Source of the DNA: a virus
Length of the DNA stretch: 24,503 nucleotides
Virus record (IMG/VR): IMGVR_UViG_3300013005_000163
Span: 1-24,503 of that record
Strand: one strand, 5' to 3'
Shown here piece after piece: positions 1 to 7,137 of this stretch (positions are counted from its first letter, which is position 1; every line of letters starts with the position of its first letter). Position numbers and translations under genes: made by a program. The notes under the pieces were generated by a model that saw only the letters and a program-made list of their open reading frames with translations, did not search any database and had not been told where the DNA came from.

Positions 1-237
1 ATCACCATTTAATAACATATTATAGTCTATACCTGTTGTTACAATCATTGATTGTAATAACTTATCAATAACTGTTCCTTGACGAATAAAGTTAGCATTA
101 GATAGAATATCTTCTTCTTTTGCGGTCATGTACTTCATTTCAATAACACCTTTTGATAATGGTGATTCAGGAGGGTAAATTAAACCTTTAGAAGGTAAAT
201 CGATTTGTTCAGTAGGATACTTAAACTTTTGTTCCAT
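1..237 (-). CDS. Probable T4 gp26-like baseplate hub protein, N-terminal part
   Basis: The first 79 codons of a gene that runs off the left edge. My translation starts M-E-Q-K-F-K-Y-P-T-E-Q-I-D-L-P-S-K-G and continues with L-I-Y-P-P-E-S-P-L, then E-M-K-Y-M-T-A-K-E-E-D-I-L. The 'LPSKG-x-x-YP' start followed by an 'MTAKEED-IL' segment recalls the small baseplate proteins of T4-like phages (T4 gp26 family, baseplate hub assembly). That assignment is from memory of the family pattern and only the N-terminus is visible. The ATG at 237 is the first in frame; the octamer ATATTTAT lies 24 nt before it and a terminator separates it from the tail tube gene, so it probably begins its own transcription unit. 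A baseplate gene directly after tube and sheath would fit a tail assembly cluster. Confidence 0.6.
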   Translation of the reverse strand, partial: MEQKFKYPTEQIDLPSKGLIYPPESPLSKGVIEMKYMTAKEEDILSNANFIRQGTVIDKLLQSMIVTTGIDYNMLLNGD

Positions 238-261
238 AACGTTTATATTGTTTTTATATAT

Positions 262-269
262 ATAAATAT
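262..269 (-). promoter_or_regulatory. Intergenic ATATTTAT motif before the gp26-like gene
   Basis: On the coding (minus) strand the gap reads TATATTTATATATATAAAAAC, and the octamer ends 24 nt before the ATG at 237. It is one of eight copies placed alike before genes in this window. I infer a promoter element (a -10-like box); no transcription start is visible from sequence. Confidence 0.5.
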
Positions 270-274
270 ACAAA

Positions 275-304
275 GATAAAAGAAGTCATCCTCTCGGATG
301 ACTT
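275..304 (-). terminator. Rho-independent terminator after the tail tube gene
   Basis: On the minus strand a 9-bp perfect stem (AAGTCATCC with GGATGACTT, 283-304) closes a GAGA loop of the stable GNRA type and is followed by CTTTTATCTTTG. It lies 26 nt past the tail tube stop codon. The T-rich tract follows the stem in the minus direction, so it should end transcripts coming from the tube gene. On the plus strand there is no gene to terminate. Confidence 0.8.
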
Positions 305-329
305 TCTTATTAAATATATGGATGAACGA

Positions 330-815
330 TTAGTAGTTCAGGATACAATAATCCATTGCTATTGTTAAGCTGATTGAAACATACGCTTCATTAGCCCAAT
401 CGTATTCACCAAAGTTAGCTTCTTTAACAAAAGAACCTTTAACTATCCACTCACCAACTACATCACCAACAGGACCTAAAATGTCTAAACGTAAATCTTT
501 TTTATAGAAATCACTATAGCCATCACGTCCAGTTACTGATTCGTGAGCCAAACGAGCCCATTCCATTACAGCTTGAGCGCCACTTGGAGTTACAGGATCA
601 TAAAGTTCTAAAGTCATATCATTCCAACGAACTTTACCCTTAACTTTACGGTAAACGTTGATATGATCTAATACGATTTCACCAGCGTTGAAAGACGGAG
701 TTGAAGCTTTTCTAATTAAATATGAAGGGATACCGTCAATATACATTAAAAAGCGATTCTGAACTTTTGGTTCAAAAGCGGTGAACATAATTTCGGTAGG
801 ATCTAATACTGCCAT
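330..815 (-). CDS. Tail tube protein (T4 gp19-like)
   Basis: 161 aa, close to the length of T4 gp19 (163 aa). Family traits visible: an N-terminal segment around 17-35 (V-Q-N-R-F-L-M-Y-I-D-G-I-P-S-Y-L-I-R), then K-A-S-T-P-S-F near 37-43, a central 'V-R-W-N-D-M-T-L-E-L-Y-D' strand (about 62-73), and a C-terminal stretch typical of tube subunits (G-S-F-V-K-E-A-N-F-G-E-Y-D-W, about 127-140, ending in a short Y-C-I-L-N-Y tail). Such subunits form stacked hexamer rings that make the inner tube of a contractile tail; the sheath gene lies two genes upstream. The start at 815 is the first ATG, without a Shine-Dalgarno sequence, 16 nt after the ATATTTAT octamer. A terminator follows the stop. Confidence in the family is high; the exact orthology to T4 gp19 is from pattern recognition. 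Confidence 0.9.
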   Translation of the reverse strand: MAVLDPTEIMFTAFEPKVQNRFLMYIDGIPSYLIRKASTPSFNAGEIVLDHINVYRKVKGKVRWNDMTLELYDPVTPSGAQAVMEWARLAHESVTGRDGYSDFYKKDLRLDILGPVGDVVGEWIVKGSFVKEANFGEYDWANEAYVSISLTIAMDYCILNY

Positions 816-831
816 TGTATTGTTATTTTAT

Positions 832-839
832 ATAAATAT
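832..839 (-). promoter_or_regulatory. Intergenic ATATTTAT motif before the tail tube gene
   Basis: Coding-strand context is TTAATATTTATATAAAATAA; the octamer ends 16 nt before the ATG at 815, the shortest spacing of the eight copies. It sits in the 33-nt gap after the 95-aa gene, so the tube gene may be transcribed both from here and by read-through from the sheath unit. Promoter role is inferred. Confidence 0.5.
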
Positions 840-848
840 TAATAGTTA

Positions 849-1136
849 TTATTTTTGCGCAACTGGATTTTCAACTGGTTTTTTGTTATCAACATCTGAT
901 TGCATCTTGTTTAAGTAACTTAATACCATTTTATAGTTTTGATTACTTTCAAGACTGCTTAATTGAGATCCTTTTTTCTTTTGTATCCATTTAGCTATAG
1001 CTTCAACTACTCGAGAAAAATCTTTCACATTAGTTACAGCTGATGACAACTTAGTTAAAGATGAAGTAACGCCAGCAACCGAGGTATCGGCTGCTGCGTC
1101 GTCTTCAAATTCGTATAATTTTTTATCTTTTATCAT
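849..1136 (-). CDS. Hypothetical 95-aa protein between sheath and tube
   Basis: I do not recognise this family. The protein is 95 aa, hydrophilic and Lys/Ser-rich. Residues about 4-17 are acidic (D-K-K-L-Y-E-F-E-D-D-A-A-A-D), followed by a Ser/Thr/Val-rich stretch and a predicted helical second half with a single W-I-Q-K-K-K segment near 50-55. No signal peptide or membrane segment. The start codon lies 13 nt past the sheath stop, so it is almost certainly co-transcribed with the sheath. In T4 the sheath and tube genes are adjacent; here this small gene is between them, so a tail-related role is plausible, but only from position. Confidence 0.7.
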   Translation of the reverse strand: MIKDKKLYEFEDDAAADTSVAGVTSSLTKLSSAVTNVKDFSRVVEAIAKWIQKKKGSQLSSLESNQNYKMVLSYLNKMQSDVDNKKPVENPVAQK

Positions 1137-1149
1137 TTGTTATTTTTTA

Positions 1150-2919
1150 TTAACTTCCAAATTCTACACCAGTTGGTAAGATGTTGAAATCTAATAAGAT
1201 AAATTCAGCTGTACGAGTTGGTTGTAAGTAAATTTGTCCTACTAATTGGTTTCTATCAATTACATCTGGAGTGTTGTTTGTATCATCCATTACTACTCTG
1301 AAAGCATATAAACCTTGTCTTTGTTGTACACTTTCTAAGTATGGAGTAACTTGAGATAAGAATCTGTTTCTTGTCACAGTTGTATTTTGTTCAAATACTA
1401 ATGTCTTAGAAACATTACCAATGTAACGTTTAAGAGCAATTAATAATCTACGAACGTTAATTCTATCTAAAGCACTAGCTTTTTGTTGTAATGTCTTTTG
1501 ACCAAATGCTGTAACACCTACGTTAGGGAAAGTAGCGATTGGGTTAACTTTACCAGCATATAAATTATCACGGTTTGTTGGAGATAATTTTCTTTCTGCT
1601 TGAATAACACCACCTAAACCACCACGATTTAAACCAGCAGGAGCAAACCATTCAGCACTTACATTATCGTTGAAAGCATAAACACCAGCCATAATTGTTG
1701 AAGCAGGTACCCATACATTTCTACCAGTTTCTTGAGATACAACTTGAACCCAAGGCCAATAAGCACCAGCATAGTTAGTATCTAAACCTTGTGCTTCAGT
1801 TACTGGAGTGTTGATAGTTGAACCATATGGAGTTAGATCCATAATATAGAAATGATCACCTCTTTCTTCAGCATTTGAAATATAATTTGTTTGAGCTGTA
1901 GCGTGATCAGCTTGTTGTAAACCTGGAGTGATTAATAATTCATAGTCATAATCATCTTTGTTACTTAAAATGTTACTTGCAGTAGCATAGTTAGCAACTG
2001 GAACACCTTGAGGAGCTGTAGCTGAGTTGTTTTGGAATAAACTGTTTCCAATAAACGGAATGTCATTACCAACAGCACCACTAAATGCACCACCAAATGA
2101 ACCACTACCTGCTTGAGGTAATGAAGCTGAATAGCTTTGGTTATTTGTATCTGCAGCAACACCACCTACGTTATTAAAATATGATGGAGTATCTCTAACA
2201 GATTTAACTCTTACATAGCGGCTATTGTTTGGATAGCTACCAGATAATTGAATATAATATCCACCCATATCAACATCATAAGATACAGTTCTTGATTGAT
2301 CACCAATTACTGCTGCGATATAGTTAGGTTGTAATGGATCTAAAGATACATTAGAATAAGTTTCTAAAACAACTTTAGTATTTGTATTGTCATCACCACG
2401 ACGAACTAATACTGTGAAAGTACCTTGTTGTAAATTTACATTTGATACTTCCCACTTAACGTTATCTTGAGTTCCAGTAGCTAAAGCACCATTACTTAAT
2501 AAAGAACTAGTGTTGTTGTTCATTGTACCAACATTGATTGTTTCTAAAACAAACGATGCTGTAAATGCACTGTTACCTGGAATTCCACTTGTACTAGCAG
2601 TTGTAGCACAACTAGCTGTAGCTGCAGTGAATGAACCACTTGGTACTCTTGTTACTAAAATTGATTCACCACCTTGTAAAAAGTAGTTGTAAGCAGCGAT
2701 GCTTGTTAAAAACTCATAATTAGCACCTCCGCTAATAAATGAACCACCAAATCTGTTTTTAAAGTCACTATATGAAGTAACTACAGTTGGGATATACGGT
2801 TGACCTTTAACAGTCGGACCTACTAATGCCAAACCCACAGTTGGAGGTAATTGGGTTATTTGAGATAAGTCATTCTCACGTGTTAGTACACCTGGAGAAA
2901 TTAATGTTTCTTGCGCCAT
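1150..2919 (-). CDS. Contractile tail sheath protein (T4 gp18-like)
   Basis: 589 aa, somewhat shorter than T4 gp18 (659 aa). The N-terminus has the usual sheath opening: S-P-G-V-L-T-R-E-N-D (8-17), then P-P-T-V-G-L-A-L-V-G-P-T-V-K-G (25-39) and a 'Y-S-D-F-K-N-R-F-G-G' element near 50-59. The C-terminal domain (from about 456) is the conserved part: G-V-T-A-F-G-Q-K-T-L, then L-D-R-I-N-V-R-R-L-L near 484-493, V-F-E-Q-N-T near 508-513, R-F-L near 519-521, and a final Q-I-Y-L-Q-P-T-R-T-A-E-F-I-L-L-D-F strand (562-578). The central part (about 90-330) is Ser/Thr/Asn-rich and probably forms the variable outward-facing domain. The protein polymerises around the tail tube and contracts on infection. 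The start at 2919 gives the expected N-terminus and lies 24 nt after an ATATTTAT octamer; a terminator lies just upstream. Confidence 0.93.
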   Translation of the reverse strand: MAQETLISPGVLTRENDLSQITQLPPTVGLALVGPTVKGQPYIPTVVTSYSDFKNRFGGSFISGGANYEFLTSIAAYNYFLQGGESILVTRVPSGSFTAATASCATTASTSGIPGNSAFTASFVLETINVGTMNNNTSSLLSNGALATGTQDNVKWEVSNVNLQQGTFTVLVRRGDDNTNTKVVLETYSNVSLDPLQPNYIAAVIGDQSRTVSYDVDMGGYYIQLSGSYPNNSRYVRVKSVRDTPSYFNNVGGVAADTNNQSYSASLPQAGSGSFGGAFSGAVGNDIPFIGNSLFQNNSATAPQGVPVANYATASNILSNKDDYDYELLITPGLQQADHATAQTNYISNAEERGDHFYIMDLTPYGSTINTPVTEAQGLDTNYAGAYWPWVQVVSQETGRNVWVPASTIMAGVYAFNDNVSAEWFAPAGLNRGGLGGVIQAERKLSPTNRDNLYAGKVNPIATFPNVGVTAFGQKTLQQKASALDRINVRRLLIALKRYIGNVSKTLVFEQNTTVTRNRFLSQVTPYLESVQQRQGLYAFRVVMDDTNNTPDVIDRNQLVGQIYLQPTRTAEFILLDFNILPTGVEFGS

Positions 2920-2943
2920 GTTTTGAATAGATTTTGTCTAATG

Positions 2944-2951
2944 ATAAATAT
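2944..2951 (-). promoter_or_regulatory. Intergenic ATATTTAT motif before the sheath gene
   Basis: Coding-strand context is CTCACATATTTATCATTAG, ending 24 nt before the sheath ATG at 2919. It lies directly downstream of the terminator at 2961-3004, which is where a new promoter would be needed. This arrangement, terminator then octamer then gene, is the best local support for the octamer being part of a promoter. Confidence 0.55.
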
Positions 2952-2960
2952 GTGAGATAA

Positions 2961-3004
2961 TTTATAAAACGAAGAAACCCCGGCAATTACTGCCGAGGTT
3001 CTTC
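2961..3004 (-). terminator. Rho-independent terminator before the sheath gene
   Basis: On the minus strand GAAGAACCTCGGCA pairs with TGCCGGGGTTTCTTC across a GTAAT loop, giving 14 pairs with one bulged T and one G-U pair; GTTTTATAAATT follows. The G-U pair forms only in the minus-strand transcript (on the plus strand it would be a C-A mismatch), which supports the minus direction. It would end the unit that finishes with the 75-aa gene at 3036. Confidence 0.85.
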
Positions 3005-3035
3005 TATATTAACTCCTAACACCTAACAATACATA

Positions 3036-3263
3036 TTATGAATTTACTTCACCTGTTTCAAGATTAATAGAGCCTTCACCATATTTATCTTGTAATTTTT
3101 TAGCTAAAACTAATTCAGCATCGCTTAAATTTTTACGGTATTCAAGTAAACGAGATTTTTCAATCTCTAATTCACCTAATGATATAGCTAAATCATTGTA
3201 ACTAGCTTTAATCTTTTTAATTTCATCTAACTCTTCAATAGTTAGTTTTTTAACTTCACTCAT
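3036..3263 (-). CDS. Small coiled-coil-like hypothetical protein
   Basis: 75 aa, very rich in Glu, Lys and Leu. Residues 7-60 look like one long amphipathic helix or coiled coil (T-I-E-E-L-D-E-I-K-K-I-K, later L-E-I-E-K-S-R-L-L-E-Y-R-K). The C-terminus G-E-G-S-I-N-L-E-T-G-E-V (about 62-73) looks like a short hairpin; I believe short coiled-coil proteins with such an ending are frequent in T4-like environmental phages, but I know no function. The ATG overlaps the stop of the upstream gene by one base (TAATG), so translation is probably coupled. It is the last gene before the terminator at 2961-3004. Confidence 0.75.
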   Translation of the reverse strand: MSEVKKLTIEELDEIKKIKASYNDLAISLGELEIEKSRLLEYRKNLSDAELVLAKKLQDKYGEGSINLETGEVNS

Positions 3264-3721
3264 TATTCAGGTTTTACAAGTTTAAAGAAAGTAACATAAA
3301 CTCCTTCTGATTCTACATTTTCAAAATCATCAAGTTTGAATTCTTTATGTTCTATTTCTCTACTTTCTTTTAACAATGTGTTAAAATCATTTTGAAATTC
3401 TACAAACTTTGGATTTACTTCTCTGCTTGTTATTTCACCTTCTTCATTAGTGACAACATTGATATACATTGGAATACTGATATTACCAGTTTCGTCAGTT
3501 TCACCATGTTTTTTAATTAATTCTTCTTTAAGTTTTTCAACAGATTCTTTTTCAGTTGTTACTTTTTTAGCTAAATCTGATAGCCAATATTTTGTAGTTA
3601 ACTTAATTTTTTCACTTAGTAAACCTTTAAGTGATGTTTCACCGGTTTGTTGATTCACAACTCCATTAAGTTCATTATCTAAGGCATAGAACTCATGTAA
3701 TTCTAATGTAACTTTTTCCAT
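3263..3721 (-). CDS. Hypothetical 152-aa charged protein
   Basis: I do not recognise this family. It is highly charged, with a helical region in the middle (V-T-T-E-K-E-S-V-E-K-L-K-E-E-L near 54-68), then G-E-T-D-E-T-G-N-I-S-I-P-M-Y-I (about 73-87) and a C-terminal half that mixes helix and strand. The turn-rich 'G-E-x-x-x-x-T-G-x-I' element resembles the end of the 75-aa neighbour at 3036-3263, so the pair may interact or be distantly related. No signal peptide, membrane segment or cysteine. The start at 3721 lies 5 nt past the stop of the membrane-protein gene, so all three are likely one operon. Confidence 0.75.
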   Translation of the reverse strand: MEKVTLELHEFYALDNELNGVVNQQTGETSLKGLLSEKIKLTTKYWLSDLAKKVTTEKESVEKLKEELIKKHGETDETGNISIPMYINVVTNEEGEITSREVNPKFVEFQNDFNTLLKESREIEHKEFKLDDFENVESEGVYVTFFKLVKPE

Positions 3722-3726
3722 ATATT

Positions 3727-3954
3727 TTATTTAGATTTTTTTACTGGTTTTTTAACATCTTTTTTTACAGGTGCTTTTTTAGCTACTGGTTTTTTCTCAG
3801 TTGGTTTTTTAGCTATCTCCGCCATAATAGTTGGTGGTGGAGTTGATTCAGGAGCTAACTCTTCAACATGATTTACTGATGTTTCTTTTTTCTTGTTGTT
3901 AAGAACAAATGCTACTACTACAGCAGCAATTAATAAGATAATAATTAAAGCCAT
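3727..3954 (-). CDS. Small membrane-anchored Lys/Pro-rich protein
   Basis: 75 aa in two parts. Residues 2-18 are a hydrophobic helix (A-L-I-I-I-L-L-I-A-A-V-V-V-A-F-V-L) followed at once by N-N-K-K-K-E, which by the positive-inside rule predicts a signal anchor with the C-terminus in the cytoplasm. Residues about 48-75 are a low-complexity basic tail of repeated K-K-P/A-V units (K-K-P-V-A-K-K-A-P-V-K-K), similar in composition to histone H1 tails. No enzyme motif. The anchor may be a phage membrane or tail-associated component; a role as a spanin or a DNA-tethering protein cannot be shown. It opens a three-gene unit with an ATATTTAT octamer 26 nt upstream. Confidence 0.75.
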   Translation of the reverse strand: MALIIILLIAAVVVAFVLNNKKKETSVNHVEELAPESTPPPTIMAEIAKKPTEKKPVAKKAPVKKDVKKPVKKSK

Positions 3955-3980
3955 TTTATTTAATTTTTGTTTTTATATAT

Positions 3981-3988
3981 ATAAATAT
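3981..3988 (-). promoter_or_regulatory. Intergenic ATATTTAT motif before the membrane-protein gene
   Basis: Coding-strand context is TGATATATTTATATATATA followed by AAAAAC, nearly the same 20-odd bases as the copy before the gp26-like gene (about 249-270). It ends 26 nt before the ATG at 3954 in the 53-nt gap after the DUF5672-like gene. Promoter role is inferred. Confidence 0.5.
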
Positions 3989-4007
3989 ATCAAATTTTCA
4001 GAAAACG

Positions 4008-4757
4008 TTATTTATACTGTTCTTTGATTTGTTTTTGTTCTTCTTCAGTAAGATAAGCATCTATTCTATGATATCCAAGTGTTCCTAATTCAAATCTTGA
4101 TTCAACACTAAACTTTTTAGCCACATCAAGTGGTGCTAATTTACCAGCATTGTATTTAATCATACGTAAACAGAAAAATATATCTTCTGCAAAGAATGAT
4201 GCTGATGAATATTGTCCTACCACCATCATATCTTGTAAATCAGTTTTCCAATTATACATTCTACAAATATATTCCATTACTCGTGGATTGCGTAGACTGA
4301 AACCACCATTTTGTATTGTTTGGTCTTTTACAAAATTATAACATGGTGCTCCTACATAATCATATTCCATAAATTCTTCAATACCATTTCTTAATATAGC
4401 TGAATCACCTTGAAATATTAATACACGTTCATAATCAAAATAATCTTTCCAAAATTCAGATGTTGTCATCACCATACACATATTGAATAAAGATTTCATA
4501 CGTGCATCTTGTAATACTTGATCTAAACCTGGAATGTATTTAATTGTGATAGGTATTTCTTGGTCTTTGTTATATGGTTTAAATTTATAATTAATGTTAA
4601 ACTTAATTAATTGTTCTTTAAACTTAGGTTTACACTCATCAGATGTGTAAATAAACAAGTCAGTATCTTTAGGTAAATGTTTTAAATGATTATAACATAT
4701 TTTACCAAAATTCTCTATTGGCCTGTCTTCAATAATAAATGTTGCTAATTGTTTCAT
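4008..4757 (-). CDS. DUF5672-like putative glycosyltransferase
   Basis: 249 aa from the ATG at 4757, which overlaps the upstream stop as ATGA; an in-frame ATG at 4793 would overlap the neighbour by 40 nt and is less likely. The protein fits the DUF5672 pattern: an E-F-W-K-D-Y-F-D-Y-E-R-V-L-I-F-Q-G-D-S segment (101-119) whose F-Q-x-D is the likely metal or sugar-nucleotide site, Y-D-Y-V-G-A-P (132-138), and N-G-G-F-S-L-R (150-156). These motifs are typical of GT-A-like enzymes of unknown acceptor. It is the third of three glycosyltransferase-like genes that are translationally coupled, next to the fibre cluster, so modification of a virion protein or of a host surface sugar is plausible. The substrate is unknown. 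Confidence 0.8.
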   Translation of the reverse strand: MKQLATFIIEDRPIENFGKICYNHLKHLPKDTDLFIYTSDECKPKFKEQLIKFNINYKFKPYNKDQEIPITIKYIPGLDQVLQDARMKSLFNMCMVMTTSEFWKDYFDYERVLIFQGDSAILRNGIEEFMEYDYVGAPCYNFVKDQTIQNGGFSLRNPRVMEYICRMYNWKTDLQDMMVVGQYSSASFFAEDIFFCLRMIKYNAGKLAPLDVAKKFSVESRFELGTLGYHRIDAYLTEEEQKQIKEQYK

Positions 4758-5440
4758 AACTCTTGTTTCCAGTTTGTTAATGGAGATAACCATTGAGTTT
4801 CTCCGTGTGTTGAATAACCAGGTAAAGATGAAGCTAAACGTTTACCTTTTTGTCTTAATTCTGCAAACATATTAAAATCATATGGATATGTTTCACTAGT
4901 CCATTTTCTTAATATGCCTTCATCTTCTTTTAATGTTTTCACTTTAGAAGCGAATGTCATTGTTGTACTATTTGTTAGCTTAAAATGACAATGTTGTCCT
5001 AAATATAATCTAGTTTCTTCGGATCTTCCGCCGCATAATAAATTTCCTCCTTCAAATGGATTTAAATACTTGTCTGGATGGTCATAAGTTGTAACATAAT
5101 CAAATCCTAATTCAAATCCGTCTTCAATTATTTTATCTGCTTCTGGTTTATGTAAATAGTCATTTTCTAAAAAATAAACTATTTCATTGTCAGGTAAGTT
5201 TAAGGCATAATCTAATGCTAAATTAAAAGTACCTGCGCCATGTCCTACATTAACATATTTTATTTCTTTATTTGATTGGGTTATTAAAGACTTAGTTTCA
5301 TCACCTACATTATCAGCGATAATTAACCAATCAGCCTTATTAAACGTTCTTAAAGCGTTTATAAAACAATTTTTATTGTTAATGTAGTCAGGCTTCTCTT
5401 TTTTATATCCTGTATCGCTTATACGATAAATAACAAACAT
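4754..5440 (-). CDS. Putative GT-A glycosyltransferase
   Basis: 228 aa. The N-terminal half has a GT-A layout: an opening strand (F-V-I-Y-R-I-S-D-T), a W-L-I-I-A-D-N strand (38-44), a G-H-G-A-G-T-F-N-L-A-L segment (66-76) that would contact the nucleotide, and V-Y-F-L-E-N-D-Y-L (88-96), where E-N-D occupies the place of the metal-binding DxD motif. The second half (Y-V-T-T-Y-D-H-P-D-K-Y, then S-T-H-G-E-T-Q-W near 210-217) is family specific, and I cannot name a precise family. The start at 5440 overlaps the upstream stop by one base (TAATG) and its stop overlaps the next gene (ATGA), so the three enzymes are probably made together. The acceptor is unknown. Confidence 0.75.
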   Translation of the reverse strand: MFVIYRISDTGYKKEKPDYINNKNCFINALRTFNKADWLIIADNVGDETKSLITQSNKEIKYVNVGHGAGTFNLALDYALNLPDNEIVYFLENDYLHKPEADKIIEDGFELGFDYVTTYDHPDKYLNPFEGGNLLCGGRSEETRLYLGQHCHFKLTNSTTMTFASKVKTLKEDEGILRKWTSETYPYDFNMFAELRQKGKRLASSLPGYSTHGETQWLSPLTNWKQEL

Positions 5441-6339
5441 TAGTTTTTATTTATTGCCTTGATAATCTCATTTACATCAAACATTTCCTCTGGACTGTTG
5501 TAAGGACATTCATGGAACTGACCATCTAAAGAATAATCAAAGTATGAAGCGTCTACTTTTTTAACATTACCAACAGGCTCTTTTGCTATGATGTTTGTAT
5601 GCATTGAATAACCAAACATTTCTGGGTGAGTACCAACCCACAATACTGTAGAAGGCAATTTATAAGCTGCTGCTGCGTGTTGTAAACAAGAGTCAATTAA
5701 TACTCTTTTTGCTGATGCTCTTACTAATGAGAATAGTTCAAAGTTTGACATTGATCTATCTACTACTTCAACTAGAGGAGATTGAATACCTTGAGCTTGA
5801 TGTTTAACAACTTGAATGATATGATATTGTTGTCCAAATTGCTGAATAATAGCTTCAGCTACATATCTTGGCATGTCTCTAGACCAAGCATAAATTGGAG
5901 CACCATCCATTAAAGGACCACCATTTGTATGTAACAATAAGATTGGTCTTTGTCTGTTCCAAGTGATAGGCATTTCTGTTTGAATCATATTCATATATAA
6001 TTCAGGTAAATCCTTTTCCTTGTTATAAGGCAAATCATACATCTTATGCCATGTTTCATGCAATGGAGTTTTTTGCATGATGTGAGATGTTTCAAAGTAA
6101 GGTTCGCGACGTAATATAATAGTATCTTTACCACTAATATAATCTTCCCAGAAATAAGGTGTCATACCCATTCTATACACTCTATGAATGTATGGATTGT
6201 TTATAAAAATTTCAGGAAACGAAGCCATTACAATTAGCTTTCTGTCTTTGTACTTTTCAGCAATGTTTTTGATTACTGCTGTTGAGGCTATGTTTTTGCC
6301 GAGACCTCCTTCGACGTGGAATACAACGTATTTATCCAT
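5440..6339 (-). CDS. Putative GT-B glycosyltransferase, GT9 (heptosyltransferase)-like
   Basis: 299 aa. The N-terminus H-V-E-G-G-L-G-K-N-I-A-S-T (8-20) is the glycine-rich loop of GT-B enzymes of the heptosyltransferase type. Residues 36-62 give a strand and a 'NPYIHRVYRMG' element seen in such proteins. The C-terminal half has a likely donor-site region: V-L-I-D-S-C-L-Q-H-A-A-A-A-Y (213-226) then T-V-L-W-V-G-T-H-P-E (231-240), close to the 'D-S-x-x-x-H-x-A-x-A' arrangement of GT9. Length is a little below bacterial heptosyltransferases (about 320-350 aa). It opens the glycosyltransferase unit, with an ATATTTAT octamer 21 nt upstream. Donor and acceptor cannot be told from sequence. Confidence 0.8.
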   Translation of the reverse strand: MDKYVVFHVEGGLGKNIASTAVIKNIAEKYKDRKLIVMASFPEIFINNPYIHRVYRMGMTPYFWEDYISGKDTIILRREPYFETSHIMQKTPLHETWHKMYDLPYNKEKDLPELYMNMIQTEMPITWNRQRPILLLHTNGGPLMDGAPIYAWSRDMPRYVAEAIIQQFGQQYHIIQVVKHQAQGIQSPLVEVVDRSMSNFELFSLVRASAKRVLIDSCLQHAAAAYKLPSTVLWVGTHPEMFGYSMHTNIIAKEPVGNVKKVDASYFDYSLDGQFHECPYNSPEEMFDVNEIIKAINKN

Positions 6340-6360
6340 AACTGTATTTTAGTATTTCCA

Positions 6361-6368
6361 ATAAATAT
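6361..6368 (-). promoter_or_regulatory. Intergenic ATATTTAT motif before the glycosyltransferase unit
   Basis: Coding-strand context is GTATTATATTTATTGGAAATA, ending 21 nt before the ATG at 6339 in the 42-nt gap after a LamG gene. It would let the glycosyltransferase cassette be expressed independently of the long fibre operon. Promoter role is inferred. Confidence 0.5.
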
Positions 6369-6381
6369 AATACAGGGAATG

Positions 6382-7137
6382 TTAAATTCCAAATCTTCTC
6401 CTATTTGCATTAAAGTTCTGAAGGATTTCAGATGCTGATAATTCTCTACTATACATTTGAAAATTAGCTATATTACCATTCATATAATATAAATCACCAT
6501 AACCTGTTGCTGCATATAAATAAGCAGTATGGTCATTTCGTAAATTAGCCCAATTAAATGTTGTTGATATTGTTGCTACTGGTAGTCCATTTCGATAAAA
6601 TATTAAAGAATTGGTTTTTACAACAGTTGCAATATGATACCAATTTCCGTTTGAAAATGGGGATGGTGATTCAACATTTCCTCCAAATTCTCCTGAAACG
6701 TTATCTTCAGTTCTCCATAACCAGTTTCCTAAATTTAAGTGTTGCCAAAAACCATCATTTGTGTTTCCATCGTTTGGAGAAGTCATTAATGAATAAGGAG
6801 CACCTCCATTACTACTATCATTATAATAGAAAAATGAATTAAATGTGTAAGCTGATGATGTACTTCTAATCCAACTGTTTACATTAACTATAGCATAATC
6901 ATTTGAGCCATCAAAAACTAGTGATCCACCACCATTTCTACTATAAGTAGGACCATTTGTTAAAGTAGCATTATAACCATTACCACTTAAATCAGTCCAT
7001 GTTGTTCCAGATCCAGGATATGAATTAGCAATACCTGCATCTAGATATAAAACTAAACCATTTCTAACGATATTAGCTTCGTTATAGTGTTTTATTTGTA
7101 GATTGGTTAATATGTTTCCGTTTACATCAAATGGCAT
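6382..7137 (-). CDS. LamG/concanavalin-like jelly-roll protein 1
   Basis: 251 aa, one LamG-type domain. After a 25-aa N-terminal segment comes the signature: N-G-L-V-L-Y-L-D-A-G (26-35), S-Y-P-G-S-G-T-T-W (39-47), L-S-G-N-G-Y-N-A-T-L (50-59), N-G-P-T-Y-S (61-66) and L-V-F-D-G-S-N-D-Y (73-81). The end is I-L-Q-N-F-N-A-N-R-R-R-F-G-I. Such domains bind carbohydrates or act as virion decorations in phages; here the cluster position suggests glycan recognition by the fibre apparatus, which is an inference. The start overlaps the stop of the preceding LamG gene by one base (TAATG). It closes the operon that begins with the 1568-codon fibre gene. No cysteine, unlike the fibres. Confidence 0.85.
   Translation of the reverse strand: MPFDVNGNILTNLQIKHYNEANIVRNGLVLYLDAGIANSYPGSGTTWTDLSGNGYNATLTNGPTYSRNGGGSLVFDGSNDYAIVNVNSWIRSTSSAYTFNSFFYYNDSSNGGAPYSLMTSPNDGNTNDGFWQHLNLGNWLWRTEDNVSGEFGGNVESPSPFSNGNWYHIATVVKTNSLIFYRNGLPVATISTTFNWANLRNDHTAYLYAATGYGDLYYMNGNIANFQMYSRELSASEILQNFNANRRRFGI

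Noticed and set aside
1965-2165. Minus-strand 66-aa frame inside the sheath gene
   Set aside because: It lies wholly within the sheath gene in another frame and encodes a low-complexity Leu/Val/Gln-rich peptide; a shadow frame.
4758-4793. Upstream start at 4793 for the DUF5672-like gene
   Set aside because: It needs a 40-nt overlap with the neighbour, whereas the ATG at 4757 forms the ATGA overlap typical of coupled genes.
6376-6390. Hairpin GGAAT-GTTA-AATTCC after LamG protein 1
   Set aside because: Only five or six weak pairs, partly in coding sequence, with no T tract.
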